Assembly: GCA_018402085.1 (NCBI GenBank)
Contig: JAGYJM010000002.1
Coordinates: forward strand, 3,053,501-3,117,500
Source of the DNA: Flavobacteriales bacterium
Lineage (GTDB): Bacteria > Bacteroidota > Bacteroidia > Flavobacteriales_D > Sanyastnellaceae
DNA: 64,000 bases
Reading direction: 5' to 3'
Under the pieces are notes generated by a model, which was given only the letters and a program-made list of their open reading frames with translations, did no database searches and had not been told where the DNA came from. Numbering within the stretch: position 1 is the first letter of the stretch; each line of letters opens with the position of its first letter. A program made the position numbers and the translations under genes. Shown piece by piece: positions 7,250 through 16,537 of the stretch.

Positions 7250-7369
7250 TGTCAGCCGTCAGCGGTCTGCGGTCTGCCGTCATGTTGGGGAACCGTCTGC
7301 GGTCAGCGGTCAGCGGTCTGCCGGCATGTTGGGGAACTGTCTGCGGTCTGCGGTCATGTTGGGGAACCG
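7250..7369. repeat. Degenerate tandem repeats (GGTCTGCGGTC / ATGTTGGGGAAC words)
   Basis: Three imperfect units combine GTCAGCGGTCTGCGG with CATGTTGGGGAACC. The same words recur near 24841. This makes long open frames on both strands that are not genes. Confidence 0.7.
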
Positions 7370-7414
7370 GGAGCATGGGAAAGCGGGAAACCGGATGTTC
7401 TCCTGCCGGTTATT

Positions 7415-8413
7415 TCACAGATCCCTATTTGGTGGGTGCTTTTCAAACTGGTTGTGGATGATCAGGATCAGAAAGCCGAAGAGCACGGCTCCGATGATCA
7501 GGGCGTTGTTAACGATGCCTTCAACAGAAAACGACATTTTGATCAAGACGGTCGAAATAATAAAGCCGGAGTTGCGAATGATCTTGTGAAACTTGTCTGA
7601 ATAGAAGAAAGTCGCCAGTAAAAGCAGCACATCTACGATGATGAGCACGGTAAAGAAATCGTCGAAGAAGATGTTATTGATCTTTTTAAACGCCAGAATT
7701 CCACTCTGGTAATCGCTCAGCGCTGCCATGAGCCAGTCTGCCAGGGTGTACACTGCCAATCCGACCAACAGCGGCACCAGCAACAAGGCAAGGGTTCGTT
7801 TCAGGCTGACGAATTTTTCTACTTTATTCTTCGGGATGTCTGCTTCAGTTGCGGTGTCGGTATCGGCTTTTCGGATATGTTTATAGAAAAGATAGATCAG
7901 GATGAACAGCACGAGAGAAGTCACAACATCGTAGGTGAAACGCAGGTCATCTTCAACCTGAAACCAGTTGGAGGTCAACTCAATTTGGGCAATGTCTTTG
8001 AAGATGCGCCGGATCACGATAAGGGTGATGATCTCGTACTGCTTGCCGATGTAGCTTGACATCGACTTGGGTAAGAAGAAGATCAGCAGGTACACCTCGT
8101 AGATCAGAATGAACGAGAAGGGTGTATAAACGGCGGCAATCGGGTTGGAGAAGAACTTCGGGCCAATGTCGATGACCCCTTGTGTGTTGAGCAGGATCAG
8201 CAGTAGGTGAAGCAAGTAGCCAACCACGGAGATGATGAGAATAAATCTCTCACTTCGGCGCTTGACAGTATCAGACAAAACGAGCTTAAACGCCTTGTCA
8301 ACGAATTTTTTTCGTTTATTTTTCGCGGTCACTCGAGGTTGGGAGGTTTCAATATGCAATGAACATACCGCGGCAGTAACAGCTCTGTGATGGATGTGTT
8401 CTATGCGATACAA
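7415..8413 (-). CDS. Polytopic integral membrane protein of unknown function
   Basis: Up to 332 residues. About seven hydrophobic segments are visible: FILIISVVGYLLHLLLILL, AVYTPFSFILIYEVYLLIFFL, VVTSLVLFILIYLFY, TLALLLVPLLVGLAVYTLADWL, FFTVLIIVDVLLLLATFFY, a weaker one, and ALIIGAVLFGFLILII. A conserved-looking cytoplasmic stretch reads SSYIGKQYEIITLIVIRRIFKD. I do not recognise the family with confidence; the IGKQYEI segment recurs in Bacteroidota membrane proteins of unknown role. The start is uncertain: the ATG at 8413 gives an odd hydrophilic extension, and a GTG at 8332 (305 residues) is a plausible alternative. Confidence 0.75.
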   Translation of the reverse strand: MYRIEHIHHRAVTAAVCSLHIETSQPRVTAKNKRKKFVDKAFKLVLSDTVKRRSERFILIISVVGYLLHLLLILLNTQGVIDIGPKFFSNPIAAVYTPFSFILIYEVYLLIFFLPKSMSSYIGKQYEIITLIVIRRIFKDIAQIELTSNWFQVEDDLRFTYDVVTSLVLFILIYLFYKHIRKADTDTATEADIPKNKVEKFVSLKRTLALLLVPLLVGLAVYTLADWLMAALSDYQSGILAFKKINNIFFDDFFTVLIIVDVLLLLATFFYSDKFHKIIRNSGFIISTVLIKMSFSVEGIVNNALIIGAVLFGFLILIIHNQFEKHPPNRDL

Positions 8414-8485
8414 ACCAGATCCTCGGGAAGTCTTTCAGAGAGAACGCGTTAGAAAGCATATCAGGTCTTCAACCTTTGAATAAGT

Positions 8486-10144
8486 TTACTCAACACGATA
8501 CCAATACAAATGTCCATGCTGACCTTCAACCTCGCACTCGAGCTTTAATCTCTGATTGATTTCGGTGTTGATGGCATGGGCCGAAAGAATGCGGTCACCC
8601 CCCATCTTCAGAAGTGCGTTGAAATCATACCGCAAGGTGTCGATGGTCATCTTTTGACGGTCTCCGGTATATTGGCTGAGATCTGAGGAGATGGCATAGA
8701 CACGGGAGCCCCATCGGTTGAAGAGGTCATTGGTGAATTCATCGCGGTCAAGTTCTCGTTGAATGACTTTTCTGAAGGCGTGTTTGTACGCCAGAGGGTA
8801 ATCTGCGATGTATCCATCTAGCGTGAAAAAGCCATTGAATTGAGCGACATCCGGAGTAATGCCAACGGAGATGATCCTGTGATCTTCGGGCTTGCCATTC
8901 AAACATGAATTCAGTTCTGCGAAAAGATCCTGGCGGTAATATTCGTTGAAAGATGGTCCCTTTCGATTTGCGATCAATTCGTGATTTGACAAAAGAAAAG
9001 CGCCTTGTAGGATGACAAAGATCAAGACCATCGCTTTTCCCACTTTGTTCACGCGCACTACTTCTTGCAAGGAGACGGCAAGGAGGATATACCAAAACAA
9101 GGGATGAAGAAAATAAAAGCGGTCAATCTGGAGGGGGAGAACGGCGAATAGCTGATCAAAAACAGGCTTCAGGGGTTCAAAATCCTTGAATCCATGAAAA
9201 CCGCACGATAGGAGAATCAAGACAAGACAGATCCAAAAGTACCTGGGCAGCTCTTTTGTTTTGAAGAGAATCGCCCCGATGACCGGAAACAAGATCAACC
9301 AGTGCAGGCTGTGAGCATGATATTGCCCCTTTCTGAAGAGCTCTACGGCATAAACGGCAGCAAGCTTAAATGACAATCCTGGCTTCGCGAATTCGGTGCG
9401 GTGCGATTCAACGTCAGAGGTCAGAAAAGTGTAAAAAAGTGGGAGGTGACTGACCAGATAGGCTAAACCGAGTACCACAAGGCCGGATAAGAAACGGATA
9501 TTGACCCGCTTTGACCGGAATCCATCATAAATGAGCATGACCCCCAGAAGCAAGCCCGCAAATATGCCTGATAAAACCAAAACAGAATGGAAAGCAAACA
9601 AAACAATGATCAGCCAGTTTGTCCAGTGTTGACGATCATTGCGCAAGTTCAGAAAGGCATAAAAAAGAAAGGGCAAACCGCTTACAGTCGCATGAAAAGA
9701 CCAAAAGGGCAGCAACGCAAAAAGCAGCGATGTTCCTACAGCAACCATGGGGTGGCTTGCCTGTTCAATCAGGTGCCTTGTGAGCAAAAGGTACATCCCC
9801 CAGAAACCGATGAGCGCGACCATGAGCTTGTTGAGCGCGTATCCCGGGTAGATGCCGGCAATATCAAAGATCAGCAGAGGAATGTCGTAAGTAGCATATA
9901 GCGAAGAAAGCGGCAGACCATTCATGACAGCAGGTACAACCGTGCCGGGCGCAGCAAATGCCAGTCCTTGATTGAGCAGAATTTTAACCCAGGCAACGTT
10001 CGAGTCGAGGTTGTCGTGAATGAGCAGGTGGGCATCTTCGCCAAGAATAAAGTACGGGAGAAAAGAGCCGAGAATAACGAGGTTTGCTGCGGCTAGATAC
10101 CATCGCGAACCACCGTTCAGGTATTGCTTAAGTGAAAATGTCAT
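8486..10144 (-). CDS. DUF6044-type polytopic membrane protein (YkoS-like, glycosyltransferase-like topology)
   Basis: A 552-residue protein with 10-12 hydrophobic segments and a C-terminal soluble domain (residues about 400-552) ending YWYRVE. Near the N-terminus, LIHDNLDSNVAWVKILLNQG carries the HDNLD acidic motif at the first extracytoplasmic loop, where GT-C enzymes hold catalytic acids. This is the hallmark I associate with the DUF6044/YkoS group. The topology suggests transfer of a lipid-linked sugar, but no substrate can be named. It stands alone on the minus strand with a 72-bp gap to the next gene. Confidence 0.72.
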   Translation of the reverse strand: MTFSLKQYLNGGSRWYLAAANLVILGSFLPYFILGEDAHLLIHDNLDSNVAWVKILLNQGLAFAAPGTVVPAVMNGLPLSSLYATYDIPLLIFDIAGIYPGYALNKLMVALIGFWGMYLLLTRHLIEQASHPMVAVGTSLLFALLPFWSFHATVSGLPFLFYAFLNLRNDRQHWTNWLIIVLFAFHSVLVLSGIFAGLLLGVMLIYDGFRSKRVNIRFLSGLVVLGLAYLVSHLPLFYTFLTSDVESHRTEFAKPGLSFKLAAVYAVELFRKGQYHAHSLHWLILFPVIGAILFKTKELPRYFWICLVLILLSCGFHGFKDFEPLKPVFDQLFAVLPLQIDRFYFLHPLFWYILLAVSLQEVVRVNKVGKAMVLIFVILQGAFLLSNHELIANRKGPSFNEYYRQDLFAELNSCLNGKPEDHRIISVGITPDVAQFNGFFTLDGYIADYPLAYKHAFRKVIQRELDRDEFTNDLFNRWGSRVYAISSDLSQYTGDRQKMTIDTLRYDFNALLKMGGDRILSAHAINTEINQRLKLECEVEGQHGHLYWYRVE

Positions 10145-10519
10145 CTCGGTAATCAGGTTCGTAAGTTTACGCTCGTCATTCGCTGAGGCAAGTCATCAGA
10201 GATCAACTTAGTGGATCACAAATCGGGCACGTACAGCGTGCCCTCCATCTAGTGCTGTAAAAAGGTATAGGGTACAGCATATGCCAATCTGAGCTGCTTA
10301 CCCGTGGCGTAAAGATAGTGAATCACAGCAGGGTAAAGCGTCTGATGCACTACTGGATGAAGGCGGCATGGGTTGAAGGTTTTTTCTGGTGTTGTTACCT
10401 AAGCCCCTCAGCCATGAGGTACAGGATAGAATGAGACTGAGGTCATACCGCCTCACTCACCATCCACCATCCACCATCCATTCATTGAACACTCTCAAAC
10501 CCTGAAGTGTTAATGAAGT
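10145..10519. other. Divergent intergenic region upstream of DUF6044 and slyD genes
   Basis: A 375-bp spacer between divergent genes. It holds a CACCATC heptamer tandem (10458-10480) and a short palindrome CCTCAGCCATGAGG (10406-10419). A possible minus-strand promoter lies near 10165. No gene is seen. Confidence 0.5.
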
Positions 10520-11068
10520 ATGCAAAATACATCACACGTCGGTCCGGGAAAGATCATCGAATTGAAATATACCTTGCGTGAACATGATGCGCAAGGTGAA
10601 ATTCTCGAAGAAATGGATGAGCAATGGCCGCTTAAATTCCTGTTCGGAAGCGGGGCGATGATCCCCGTTTTTGAAGAGAACCTGGCGCCTTTGCACGAAG
10701 GTGAGCGGTTCGCCTTCCCGATCAAAGCCGCAGACGCTTACGGTGAGCATAATACGGATCAGGTGGTGCAAGTTTTCATTGATGACCTGCAAGAAAATCC
10801 GAGGTATCCCTTTGACAATTACGAAGTGGATGACCTGATTCAGTTGCAAACCCGACAGGGAAAGCAGCACGCCGGACGCATCACGGAGATTGGAAAAAAT
10901 TATGTTGTGGTCGACTGCAACCACGCCATGGCCGGTAAGAACCTCTGGTTTGAAGGACAGGTATTGCATGTGCGCGAGGCCCGCAAAGATGAGCTTGAAG
11001 CGAACCGCTACATTGAACCAAATGGGTTTCGCAGTCACAGTACCCTGCGGGAGCCACCGAACGCTTGA
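10520..11068 (+). CDS. slyD: FKBP-type peptidyl-prolyl isomerase, SlyD-like
   Basis: A 182-residue protein. The split FKBP domain is clear: KIIELKYTLREHDAQGEILEEMDEQWPLKFLFGSGAMIPVFEENLAPLHEGERF, then the insert-in-flap segment AADAYGEHNTDQVVQVFIDDL and a closing VVVDCNHAMAGKNLWFEGQVLHVREA, which matches the SlyD signature D-N-H-P-L-A-G-K-x-L closely. SlyD proteins catalyse prolyl cis-trans isomerisation and act as chaperones; E. coli SlyD also binds nickel through a His-rich tail, which is absent here. It is a single gene on the plus strand that converges with rluB. Confidence 0.88.
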   Translation: MQNTSHVGPGKIIELKYTLREHDAQGEILEEMDEQWPLKFLFGSGAMIPVFEENLAPLHEGERFAFPIKAADAYGEHNTDQVVQVFIDDLQENPRYPFDNYEVDDLIQLQTRQGKQHAGRITEIGKNYVVVDCNHAMAGKNLWFEGQVLHVREARKDELEANRYIEPNGFRSHSTLREPPNA

Positions 11069-11080
11069 TAATAAGGCGCC

Positions 11081-11938
11081 TTAGCTGTTCATGAAAAGAA
11101 AGGCGACTTCTTCTTTTTCCAACGGACGCCAATGTCCGCGCGGCAGGTCTTTCTTGGTGAGGCTCGCGAACGAAACACGGTCAAGTTTTTGAATGGTGTA
11201 GCCAAAGTGCTCAAAAATCCGTCGTACAATTCGGTTGCGCCCTGAGTGAATGGTGATGCCAACTTCGTGGTGGTTTTCACCGGTGCCAACAAAGCTGATT
11301 TCATCGGGCTTGATAGGGCCATCATCAAGTTCAATGCCCTTGCGAATCTGGTCGAGATGTGCCGGTTTGACCTTCTCTTTTAGGGTTATATGGTAGATCT
11401 TCCGAACCCCATGTGTCGGGTGTGTTAGCCGTTTGGCAAGGTCGCCATCGTTGGTGAAAAGCAACAAACCTGTGGTCATGCGATCGAGTCGCCCAACCGG
11501 ATAAACGCGCTCCTTCGCGGCATCTTTAATCAGCGACATCACGGTGCGGCGGCCCTGGGGGTCATCCATCGTGGTGATAAAGTTTTTCGGTTTGTTGAGG
11601 AGGAGGTACTTCTTTTTTTCCGGGCGAATATGCTGTCCGTCGTAGCGCACTTCATCGGTAGGGCGCACCTTGGTGCCCAGTTCGGTCACCACCTCTCCGT
11701 TGACGGAGACAACGCCGGCCTTGATGAGTTCGTCTGCTTCACGGCGTGAGCATACGCCGCTGTTGGCGATAAACTTGTTCAATCTGATCGGGGCGTTTTC
11801 GTCAGGAACCTTGCCTCTTCTCGGAGTGGCAGGTTTGCGGGGTTTATTAAAGGCGGGTTTTCCACCTCTTGACGGGCGTCCGTCTTTCTTCGGGCGATCG
11901 CCGCCTGGGCGATCATTTTTGGAGCCGTGTTTCTTCAT
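11081..11938 (-). CDS. rluB: rRNA pseudouridine synthase, RsuA/RluB family
   Basis: A 285-residue protein from the ATG at 11938. Residues 1-50 are a basic Lys/Arg/Gly/Pro tail, common in Bacteroidota homologues. An S4 RNA-binding domain follows (about 51-98: IRLNKFIANSGVCSRREADELI). The catalytic domain carries VGRLDRMTTGLLLFTNDGDLAKRLTHP with the nucleophile Asp152, and later SGRNRIVRRIFEHFGY. This is the RluB/RsuA class that modifies a uridine in 23S or 16S rRNA. The upstream gene yraN is on the same strand 40 bp away. RluB rather than RsuA or RluE is a probable but unproved choice. Confidence 0.88.
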   Translation of the reverse strand: MKKHGSKNDRPGGDRPKKDGRPSRGGKPAFNKPRKPATPRRGKVPDENAPIRLNKFIANSGVCSRREADELIKAGVVSVNGEVVTELGTKVRPTDEVRYDGQHIRPEKKKYLLLNKPKNFITTMDDPQGRRTVMSLIKDAAKERVYPVGRLDRMTTGLLLFTNDGDLAKRLTHPTHGVRKIYHITLKEKVKPAHLDQIRKGIELDDGPIKPDEISFVGTGENHHEVGITIHSGRNRIVRRIFEHFGYTIQKLDRVSFASLTKKDLPRGHWRPLEKEEVAFLFMNS

Positions 11939-11978
11939 ACCAACAGGGTCAGTGGGCAAAAGTACGACTCTCTGTTGA

Positions 11979-12344
11979 CTAAAGCATCGGGTAGAAAGCG
12001 TTTTCAAGGTGCTCGATGCGGGTGTATTCGTTGTTGTGGATGATCGAGACTACGTCAAAGCGGGCTTCATCTTTTTCGGCGCCAAAGCGCCGGATGTATC
12101 GGTCGGCCGCTCTGATCAGCAGTTGTTGCTTTTGTCTGCCAACGAATTGGTAGGGTTCTCCGGCCCAGTTATTCGCCCGGAGTTTGACCTCAACGAAGCA
12201 AAGGTAATGCCCGGTTCGGGCGATGATGTCAATCTCTGCCTTTCCGAACCGCCAGTTGGTATCAAGGATTTCATACCCCTTTTCACGAAGGTGTTCAAGA
12301 GCCCATTTTTCACCCTTCTCACCTGCTTCATTGTGTGCTGCCAT
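11979..12344 (-). CDS. yraN: YraN/UPF0102 family endonuclease-like protein
   Basis: A 121-residue protein starting MAAHNEAGEKGEKWALEHLREKGYEIL. The PD-(D/E)xK-type core shows E37 and D39 in AEIDIIA and E52/K54 in CFVEVKLR, the usual nuclease-fold acids. UPF0102 proteins are universal in bacteria but their role is unsettled; links to recombination or nucleic-acid processing are proposed. Start at 12344 chosen over an upstream ATG because it matches the family N-terminus. A family A hairpin (12077-12096) lies in the coding sequence, where it encodes IRRFGA. Confidence 0.88.
   Translation of the reverse strand: MAAHNEAGEKGEKWALEHLREKGYEILDTNWRFGKAEIDIIARTGHYLCFVEVKLRANNWAGEPYQFVGRQKQQLLIRAADRYIRRFGAEKDEARFDVVSIIHNNEYTRIEHLENAFYPML
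12077..12096 (+). repeat. Family A hairpin inside yraN (antisense to coding)
   Basis: CGGCGCCAAAGCGCCGGATG, with a CAAA loop. It runs opposite to the gene, so the peptide is IRRFGA rather than the AKAxDA seen in sense copies. Confidence 0.7.
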
Positions 12345-12419
12345 AACGCGAAGAAAAGGACAGTTCACAGAGGCCCGACAAGCGATTTACGGATGAGCGG
12401 ATTGGCTTTATGAATGAAA

Positions 12420-13304
12420 TCAGCGCAAACTCAGATCGATGGTGCCAATCTTGTTGGGGCCCTCGTAGACATACATTTTATAGTCGCCTCCCTCCAGCTC
12501 CATACCTTCAGGAACCGTGTAGAAGATGCAGACATCCATCCGCTGGTTGTTGTAATCGATGGTTCGTGAAACCGAGTACTGTTGCTCCCCTTCTTCAGCG
12601 AATGCGAGGGTTTTGTTCCCATTCGGATTTGGCAGCACATCGCCATTGGGTGCCATGATGCGCATGTAAAGCTCTTTTTCGCCAGGTTTGGCGATGCGGT
12701 TTTCCATAATAGTGAAACATGCCTTGAGCATTTCGGCGTTACTGGCGCGGTTAACTGAGCGCTGCTTTCCGTTGTTACGCAATTTGATGGCGTCTGCACT
12801 CGGTGAGGTGGTCTGCAAAATCTGACCTGATGCGATCAGTCCTTCCATGTTTTCCTGGCGCTCAATCAACTCCTGGTTCTGGCTTTCGACCGTTTCAACA
12901 CGTTCTTTCATTTCGCTGTTTTCAGCCATCAAGGCCATATTCAATTGGTTCAACGAGTCAATTGTCGCGATGTATCCTTTCATGATTTCACGAAGCGTAG
13001 AGGCCTCTTTCTTTAGCTTCGTAATGCTCCAGTTCTTGTTTTTCACCTTTTCCAGCAGGTCGTCGATCTGCATGCGCTGGTCGGCCATTTCAGCCATCAG
13101 TAGCGAGTTCTCTGTTTCGAGGGTGTCATAACTGAATCGCATCTTCTGAAGGTCAAGCTGCAGCTCGCGGCGTTCGATTTCAAGGTTTTCATTCTCCTCA
13201 ACCTTTGTTTCAACGGTTTGCTGAGATTGATTCAGGCTATAGCCGAGGTATCCACACACCAGCAACAGCACAACGATGATTCCTAAATACGCTTTATTAT
13301 TCAT
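12420..13304 (-). CDS. Membrane-anchored coiled-coil protein of unknown function
   Basis: A 294-residue protein. One N-terminal transmembrane helix (AYLGIIVVLLLVCGYLGYSL, about 5-24) is followed by a long coiled coil to about residue 160 (heptads such as LEIERRELQLDLQKMRFSYDTLETE) and a globular C-terminal domain (about 180-294) of beta character: LKACFTIMENRIAKPGEKELYMRI, then MDVCIFYTVPEGMELEGGDYKMYVYEG. The C-terminal part is recognisable in other Bacteroidota proteins but has no known role. The topology suggests a cell-envelope scaffold with most of the chain in the periplasm. The next gene upstream on this strand lies 334 bp away. Confidence 0.75.
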   Translation of the reverse strand: MNNKAYLGIIVVLLLVCGYLGYSLNQSQQTVETKVEENENLEIERRELQLDLQKMRFSYDTLETENSLLMAEMADQRMQIDDLLEKVKNKNWSITKLKKEASTLREIMKGYIATIDSLNQLNMALMAENSEMKERVETVESQNQELIERQENMEGLIASGQILQTTSPSADAIKLRNNGKQRSVNRASNAEMLKACFTIMENRIAKPGEKELYMRIMAPNGDVLPNPNGNKTLAFAEEGEQQYSVSRTIDYNNQRMDVCIFYTVPEGMELEGGDYKMYVYEGPNKIGTIDLSLR

Positions 13305-13638
13305 ACAGGCAGATTTTCAATACGAAGGTAACGGTTTCGCCTGCGTCAGATTGTATCGCCTCGATGATGTTCAAACATTTTCTGTTGGAAAATTGGTGCC
13401 GGATTCTTCGACAATGAATGGTGTACAGTCCGGGGTCCGGGGTCGAAGGTCTGGTAAGCAGCGCATATTGCGCTGCATTGGGTCCAAAGGCGCCCCGGTT
13501 TGGAGAAGCCATGTAGGCGCGCAATGCATTGCGCGCAGGTTACAGGTGTTTTTTGGATGGTAGATGGTAGACGGCAGTTGACAGATGGCGGTGGACGAAT
13601 GGCGAATGGAGTGGTTGGCGATGGGTTGCCGCCGTCAT
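13305..13638. other. Intergenic region with small hairpins
   Basis: Contains CAGCGCATATTGCGCTG (13459-13475) and a perfect GCGCGCAATGCATTGCGCGC palindrome (13516-13535), then ATGGTAGA/TGGCGAATGG words. No gene seen. Confidence 0.55.
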
Positions 13639-15216
13639 TCAGGGCTCTGTGTACGAGTTGATGCCCGGTACACCGCGAAAGCGGTGGATGAATACATATT
13701 TCGCGGCTTCACCGGCCCGGTCTATACGAATGGTATCGATCGTTTCAACCTCAGCTTTTCCGATGTTCTGTATCTGCTCCAGGCTGCGGTGATTTCGTGA
13801 ATCACTGATAAACAGGATGAGGTCTTCTTCCTGCAACGAGTCAATGGTCGCATTTACCCACCAGAATTTGTGGATGTCGCGCGGCTTGCCGAGCGCCACA
13901 AATTCGAGATTATTCGGACGGGCCACGTAGTGGTCGATGTGCGCACTCGGAAACCATCCCGAGGAGGTCAGCACAACGCGCTGGCCTGCTGACAACCGGT
14001 AATCCGGCACTTTTGTGCCGATAGAATCACCCAGCTGCTTCCAGCCGTGCATGTCGAGTGTGGCATCATCGCGGTGCCAGTTATGCACCTCGCGGTGTCC
14101 CTGGTCAAGGGTGATCAGTCCGGTATTGATTTGAATCGGACCGAGGATCAACACAATCACCAATAGGGCATTGGCCACAAGGGAGGATCGCGGAATGGCA
14201 CGAGTGCCCCTGCGCCGCACCCAGTCAGCCGCCAGCGGAATAAGGGTCACGTAAGCCGGACCTGTCCAGTGAGGAAGCGTGCGGCGAAATAGCGAGAATG
14301 AAATGAACACCACCAGCAAGGGCAAGGCAATCCATAGCAGCAAACGAAATGCTTGTTTCGGAAAGTTCAAACGGTTTGCGAGTTGTTTTCGAAAGGTGAA
14401 AACGCTTGCCCATATTGCTACAAAGACAATCGGGTTCTGGTAAAGCACTTCACCGAGGATTTCCTGAAGAAAGGTATTGTGGTTAATTGACCACTCTTCC
14501 GGTACCACTCGCCCCCCCTGAAACGAGAAGGTGATAAAGTCGTTCGCATAGTTCCACCAAAGCGTAGGCAGCAGTCCGGACGCAGCGAGCAGGAGCATGC
14601 CGTAAAAACTCCATCGCGTCAGCCAGACACGGTCGTACAGCAACACGAACACCACCGTGCCAAAGGGTAGAAAAACAGCATGATACTTTGAAAGAAGAGC
14701 GGCTCCCATCGCTGCTCCGGCGAGAAGTAACCTCATGTTCTCGGCCGGCTGAGTGCCTCTTGACGGAAGGGTATCAATTAAAAAAACCAGTGCCAGCAAC
14801 CAGAAGAAGACCTGCGGGGTATCGGGAAGGATGAAAACACCCGTCAGCACACTGAGGTAGATGCTTGCACTCGCCAGCAATAGTGCCACCAGTGCCGTGC
14901 GATGTCCGCTGATCTTGTCAGATATCCGGTAGATGAGGTAAAGATTGGCCGTGCCCAGCACCAGTGCCGGAAGCCGAAGAAAACCGTCGGCTGTCAGCTT
15001 CAGGTCAAGTGTAAAAAGCTGAATAATCCACCCGATCATGGAGGGGTGGTCAAAGTGGCTCCAGTCAGGGAAACGCGCGTAAATCAGGTAGTAAACCTCG
15101 TCATTGCCCAATTCAGTTAGAAAGGCAGCCGAAGCCCTCAGTATAAATGAGAGCGTCAGTATGGTCAGAACCGGCCTTCGGAAGCCGAAGGTTTGCGCGG
15201 TGGTAGGGGCTGCCAT
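13639..15216 (-). CDS. GT-C glycosyltransferase, family 39 (ArnT/PMT-like)
   Basis: A 525-residue polytopic membrane enzyme. Near the N-terminus ELGNDEVYYLIYARFPDWSHFDHPSMIGW carries the catalytic Asp-Glu pair (39-40) of the first periplasmic loop and the DHP motif (56-58), both diagnostic for GT39/PMT_2 enzymes that use polyprenyl-phosphate sugars. About ten further helices and a C-terminal periplasmic domain follow. I start at the ATG at 15216; the longer frame would overlap the upstream gene heavily. Even so it overlaps that PHP-like gene by 52 bp. The acceptor (lipid or protein) is unknown. A family A hairpin lies in the last codons. Confidence 0.87.
   Translation of the reverse strand: MAAPTTAQTFGFRRPVLTILTLSFILRASAAFLTELGNDEVYYLIYARFPDWSHFDHPSMIGWIIQLFTLDLKLTADGFLRLPALVLGTANLYLIYRISDKISGHRTALVALLLASASIYLSVLTGVFILPDTPQVFFWLLALVFLIDTLPSRGTQPAENMRLLLAGAAMGAALLSKYHAVFLPFGTVVFVLLYDRVWLTRWSFYGMLLLAASGLLPTLWWNYANDFITFSFQGGRVVPEEWSINHNTFLQEILGEVLYQNPIVFVAIWASVFTFRKQLANRLNFPKQAFRLLLWIALPLLVVFISFSLFRRTLPHWTGPAYVTLIPLAADWVRRRGTRAIPRSSLVANALLVIVLILGPIQINTGLITLDQGHREVHNWHRDDATLDMHGWKQLGDSIGTKVPDYRLSAGQRVVLTSSGWFPSAHIDHYVARPNNLEFVALGKPRDIHKFWWVNATIDSLQEEDLILFISDSRNHRSLEQIQNIGKAEVETIDTIRIDRAGEAAKYVFIHRFRGVPGINSYTEP
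13671..13690 (+). repeat. Family A hairpin in the 3' end of the GT39 gene
   Basis: CACCGCGAAAGCGGTGGATG: arms CACCGC / GCGGTG with a compensated A-T pair, GAAA loop. Antisense to the gene, encoding IHRFRG. Confidence 0.7.
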
Positions 15217-16436
15217 CTCGGGATCAGGTACTTGCGGTTGCGGACAAAGATGAAGATAACGCCGGCGAGTACCAAGCCGAAAAAGAATAGTCGGTAAAGG
15301 ATTGTAGCAGGCCAATTGATTCTCGCCGTCGCCATAATGGGTTTCTCACCATCACTGCTCCGAATGACAGGGTTCGTGTAGATGGTATGTCCCGGTTCGA
15401 AGTCCAGCTCAACCCTTACGTACTGCGCGGTATCAGGCATCACAAAGACCAGGGCTTCACTGCTCCCGGCAGAATGAATGACCTTGCCACCATTGCTTAC
15501 AAAACGCGCCTCAGAAATGGTTCTGTCAGCCATCACCACAAGGCTGTCGCCGCGAAGTTCAAGCGAACGCAACTCAGGGAGGTCTTTGAAGCGCTCAACT
15601 TTAAGTTCGTGGTTCTCGTGGTCTGGACAATGGACGGTAATGCCGTAGGCACGTCCTGCCTTCAGGGCATCAACCACGCTGTCGGTTTCAAGCGAGTTGG
15701 TATGAATCAACGTGGCTACTTTGCCATAGTCGAAAGGGTTATCGAGGTTGTGCGTGTCGTCATTGGCAAGAAGAAATACAGGCTTCCCGTTGCTGAGGGC
15801 GGCATCCCAGTGGCTGATGCTGTGCTGGAAGTTGCTGAGTGCTTCTATAAGATCGTAATTGGTTAGATATGCAAGATCATTGTGAGTGTACGCATTGCGC
15901 ACAGAAGGGTGAGCAATGGCTACAAGATCAGAGCCATGTGAGAGCTGCTCAAGAATGAATTGCTTTGCATTAAGCGTCTGTAAAAGTGGGTAGTCAAGCG
16001 GCAGTACCTCCCTTGCCCCTATACACACCTGGTGGGTCTTGCGCACACCATATCCATGCTCATATACCGGAACAAACGCATGGCCTTCTGAATGGTACGG
16101 GTTGATCGACATATAGTCGGAGATGGTGATGAGGTCGTAGCCCAGTCGATCGTATACATCGAAAATCCGCTCAGACGGATTGTTTTGTCCGTTCGTTACC
16201 CCGCCCCATGCCGCACTCTGTATCTGAAAGTTGGAGAGTTTCCAGTCATCACCACTGACCGAGCGGTACGGATTGTACCATTTGCTACCACTGAACGATT
16301 GTGGTTCCGGGAAGTCGTAGACCGGACTGATCACCAGTGTGAGCGCCAGGTTCAGACTGATCACGAAAACCAGAACGAAAGCGATCACCCGCAAGAAGAA
16401 GATCAATGTACTGCCAATGGTGCTTAACAACTTCAT
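15165..16436 (-). CDS. Membrane-anchored PHP-like protein with degenerate metal site
   Basis: A 423-residue protein with an N-terminal helix (about 11-37) and a second one near the C-terminus (ATILYRLFFFGLVLAGVIFIFV, about 380-401). Between them lies a domain of PHP phosphoesterase type: DLITISDYMSIN, LVAIAHPSVRN and FLLANDDTHNLDNP match later PHP metal motifs. The first motif, normally HxH, reads NFQIQSAAWGGVTNG, so both His are Gln here. That predicts lost or altered metal binding. It lies downstream of pgk (101-bp gap) and overlaps the GT39 gene, suggesting one operon. Confidence 0.7.
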   Translation of the reverse strand: MKLLSTIGSTLIFFLRVIAFVLVFVISLNLALTLVISPVYDFPEPQSFSGSKWYNPYRSVSGDDWKLSNFQIQSAAWGGVTNGQNNPSERIFDVYDRLGYDLITISDYMSINPYHSEGHAFVPVYEHGYGVRKTHQVCIGAREVLPLDYPLLQTLNAKQFILEQLSHGSDLVAIAHPSVRNAYTHNDLAYLTNYDLIEALSNFQHSISHWDAALSNGKPVFLLANDDTHNLDNPFDYGKVATLIHTNSLETDSVVDALKAGRAYGITVHCPDHENHELKVERFKDLPELRSLELRGDSLVVMADRTISEARFVSNGGKVIHSAGSSEALVFVMPDTAQYVRVELDFEPGHTIYTNPVIRSSDGEKPIMATARINWPATILYRLFFFGLVLAGVIFIFVRNRKYLIPRWQPLPPRKPSASEGRF

Positions 16437-16537
16437 AAAAGCGAAGTTGCTGACGCTGCATTGGTTAAGTCTTGCCGAAATATGATGCTTTTGGCAAGGT
16501 CATTTAAACCACGGGTGTACCGTGTGTTAAGCCTGTT

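Noticed and set aside
7250-7369. Possible CRISPR-like array
   Set aside because: Units are irregular, without conserved repeats plus unique spacers of constant size, and no cas gene is near.
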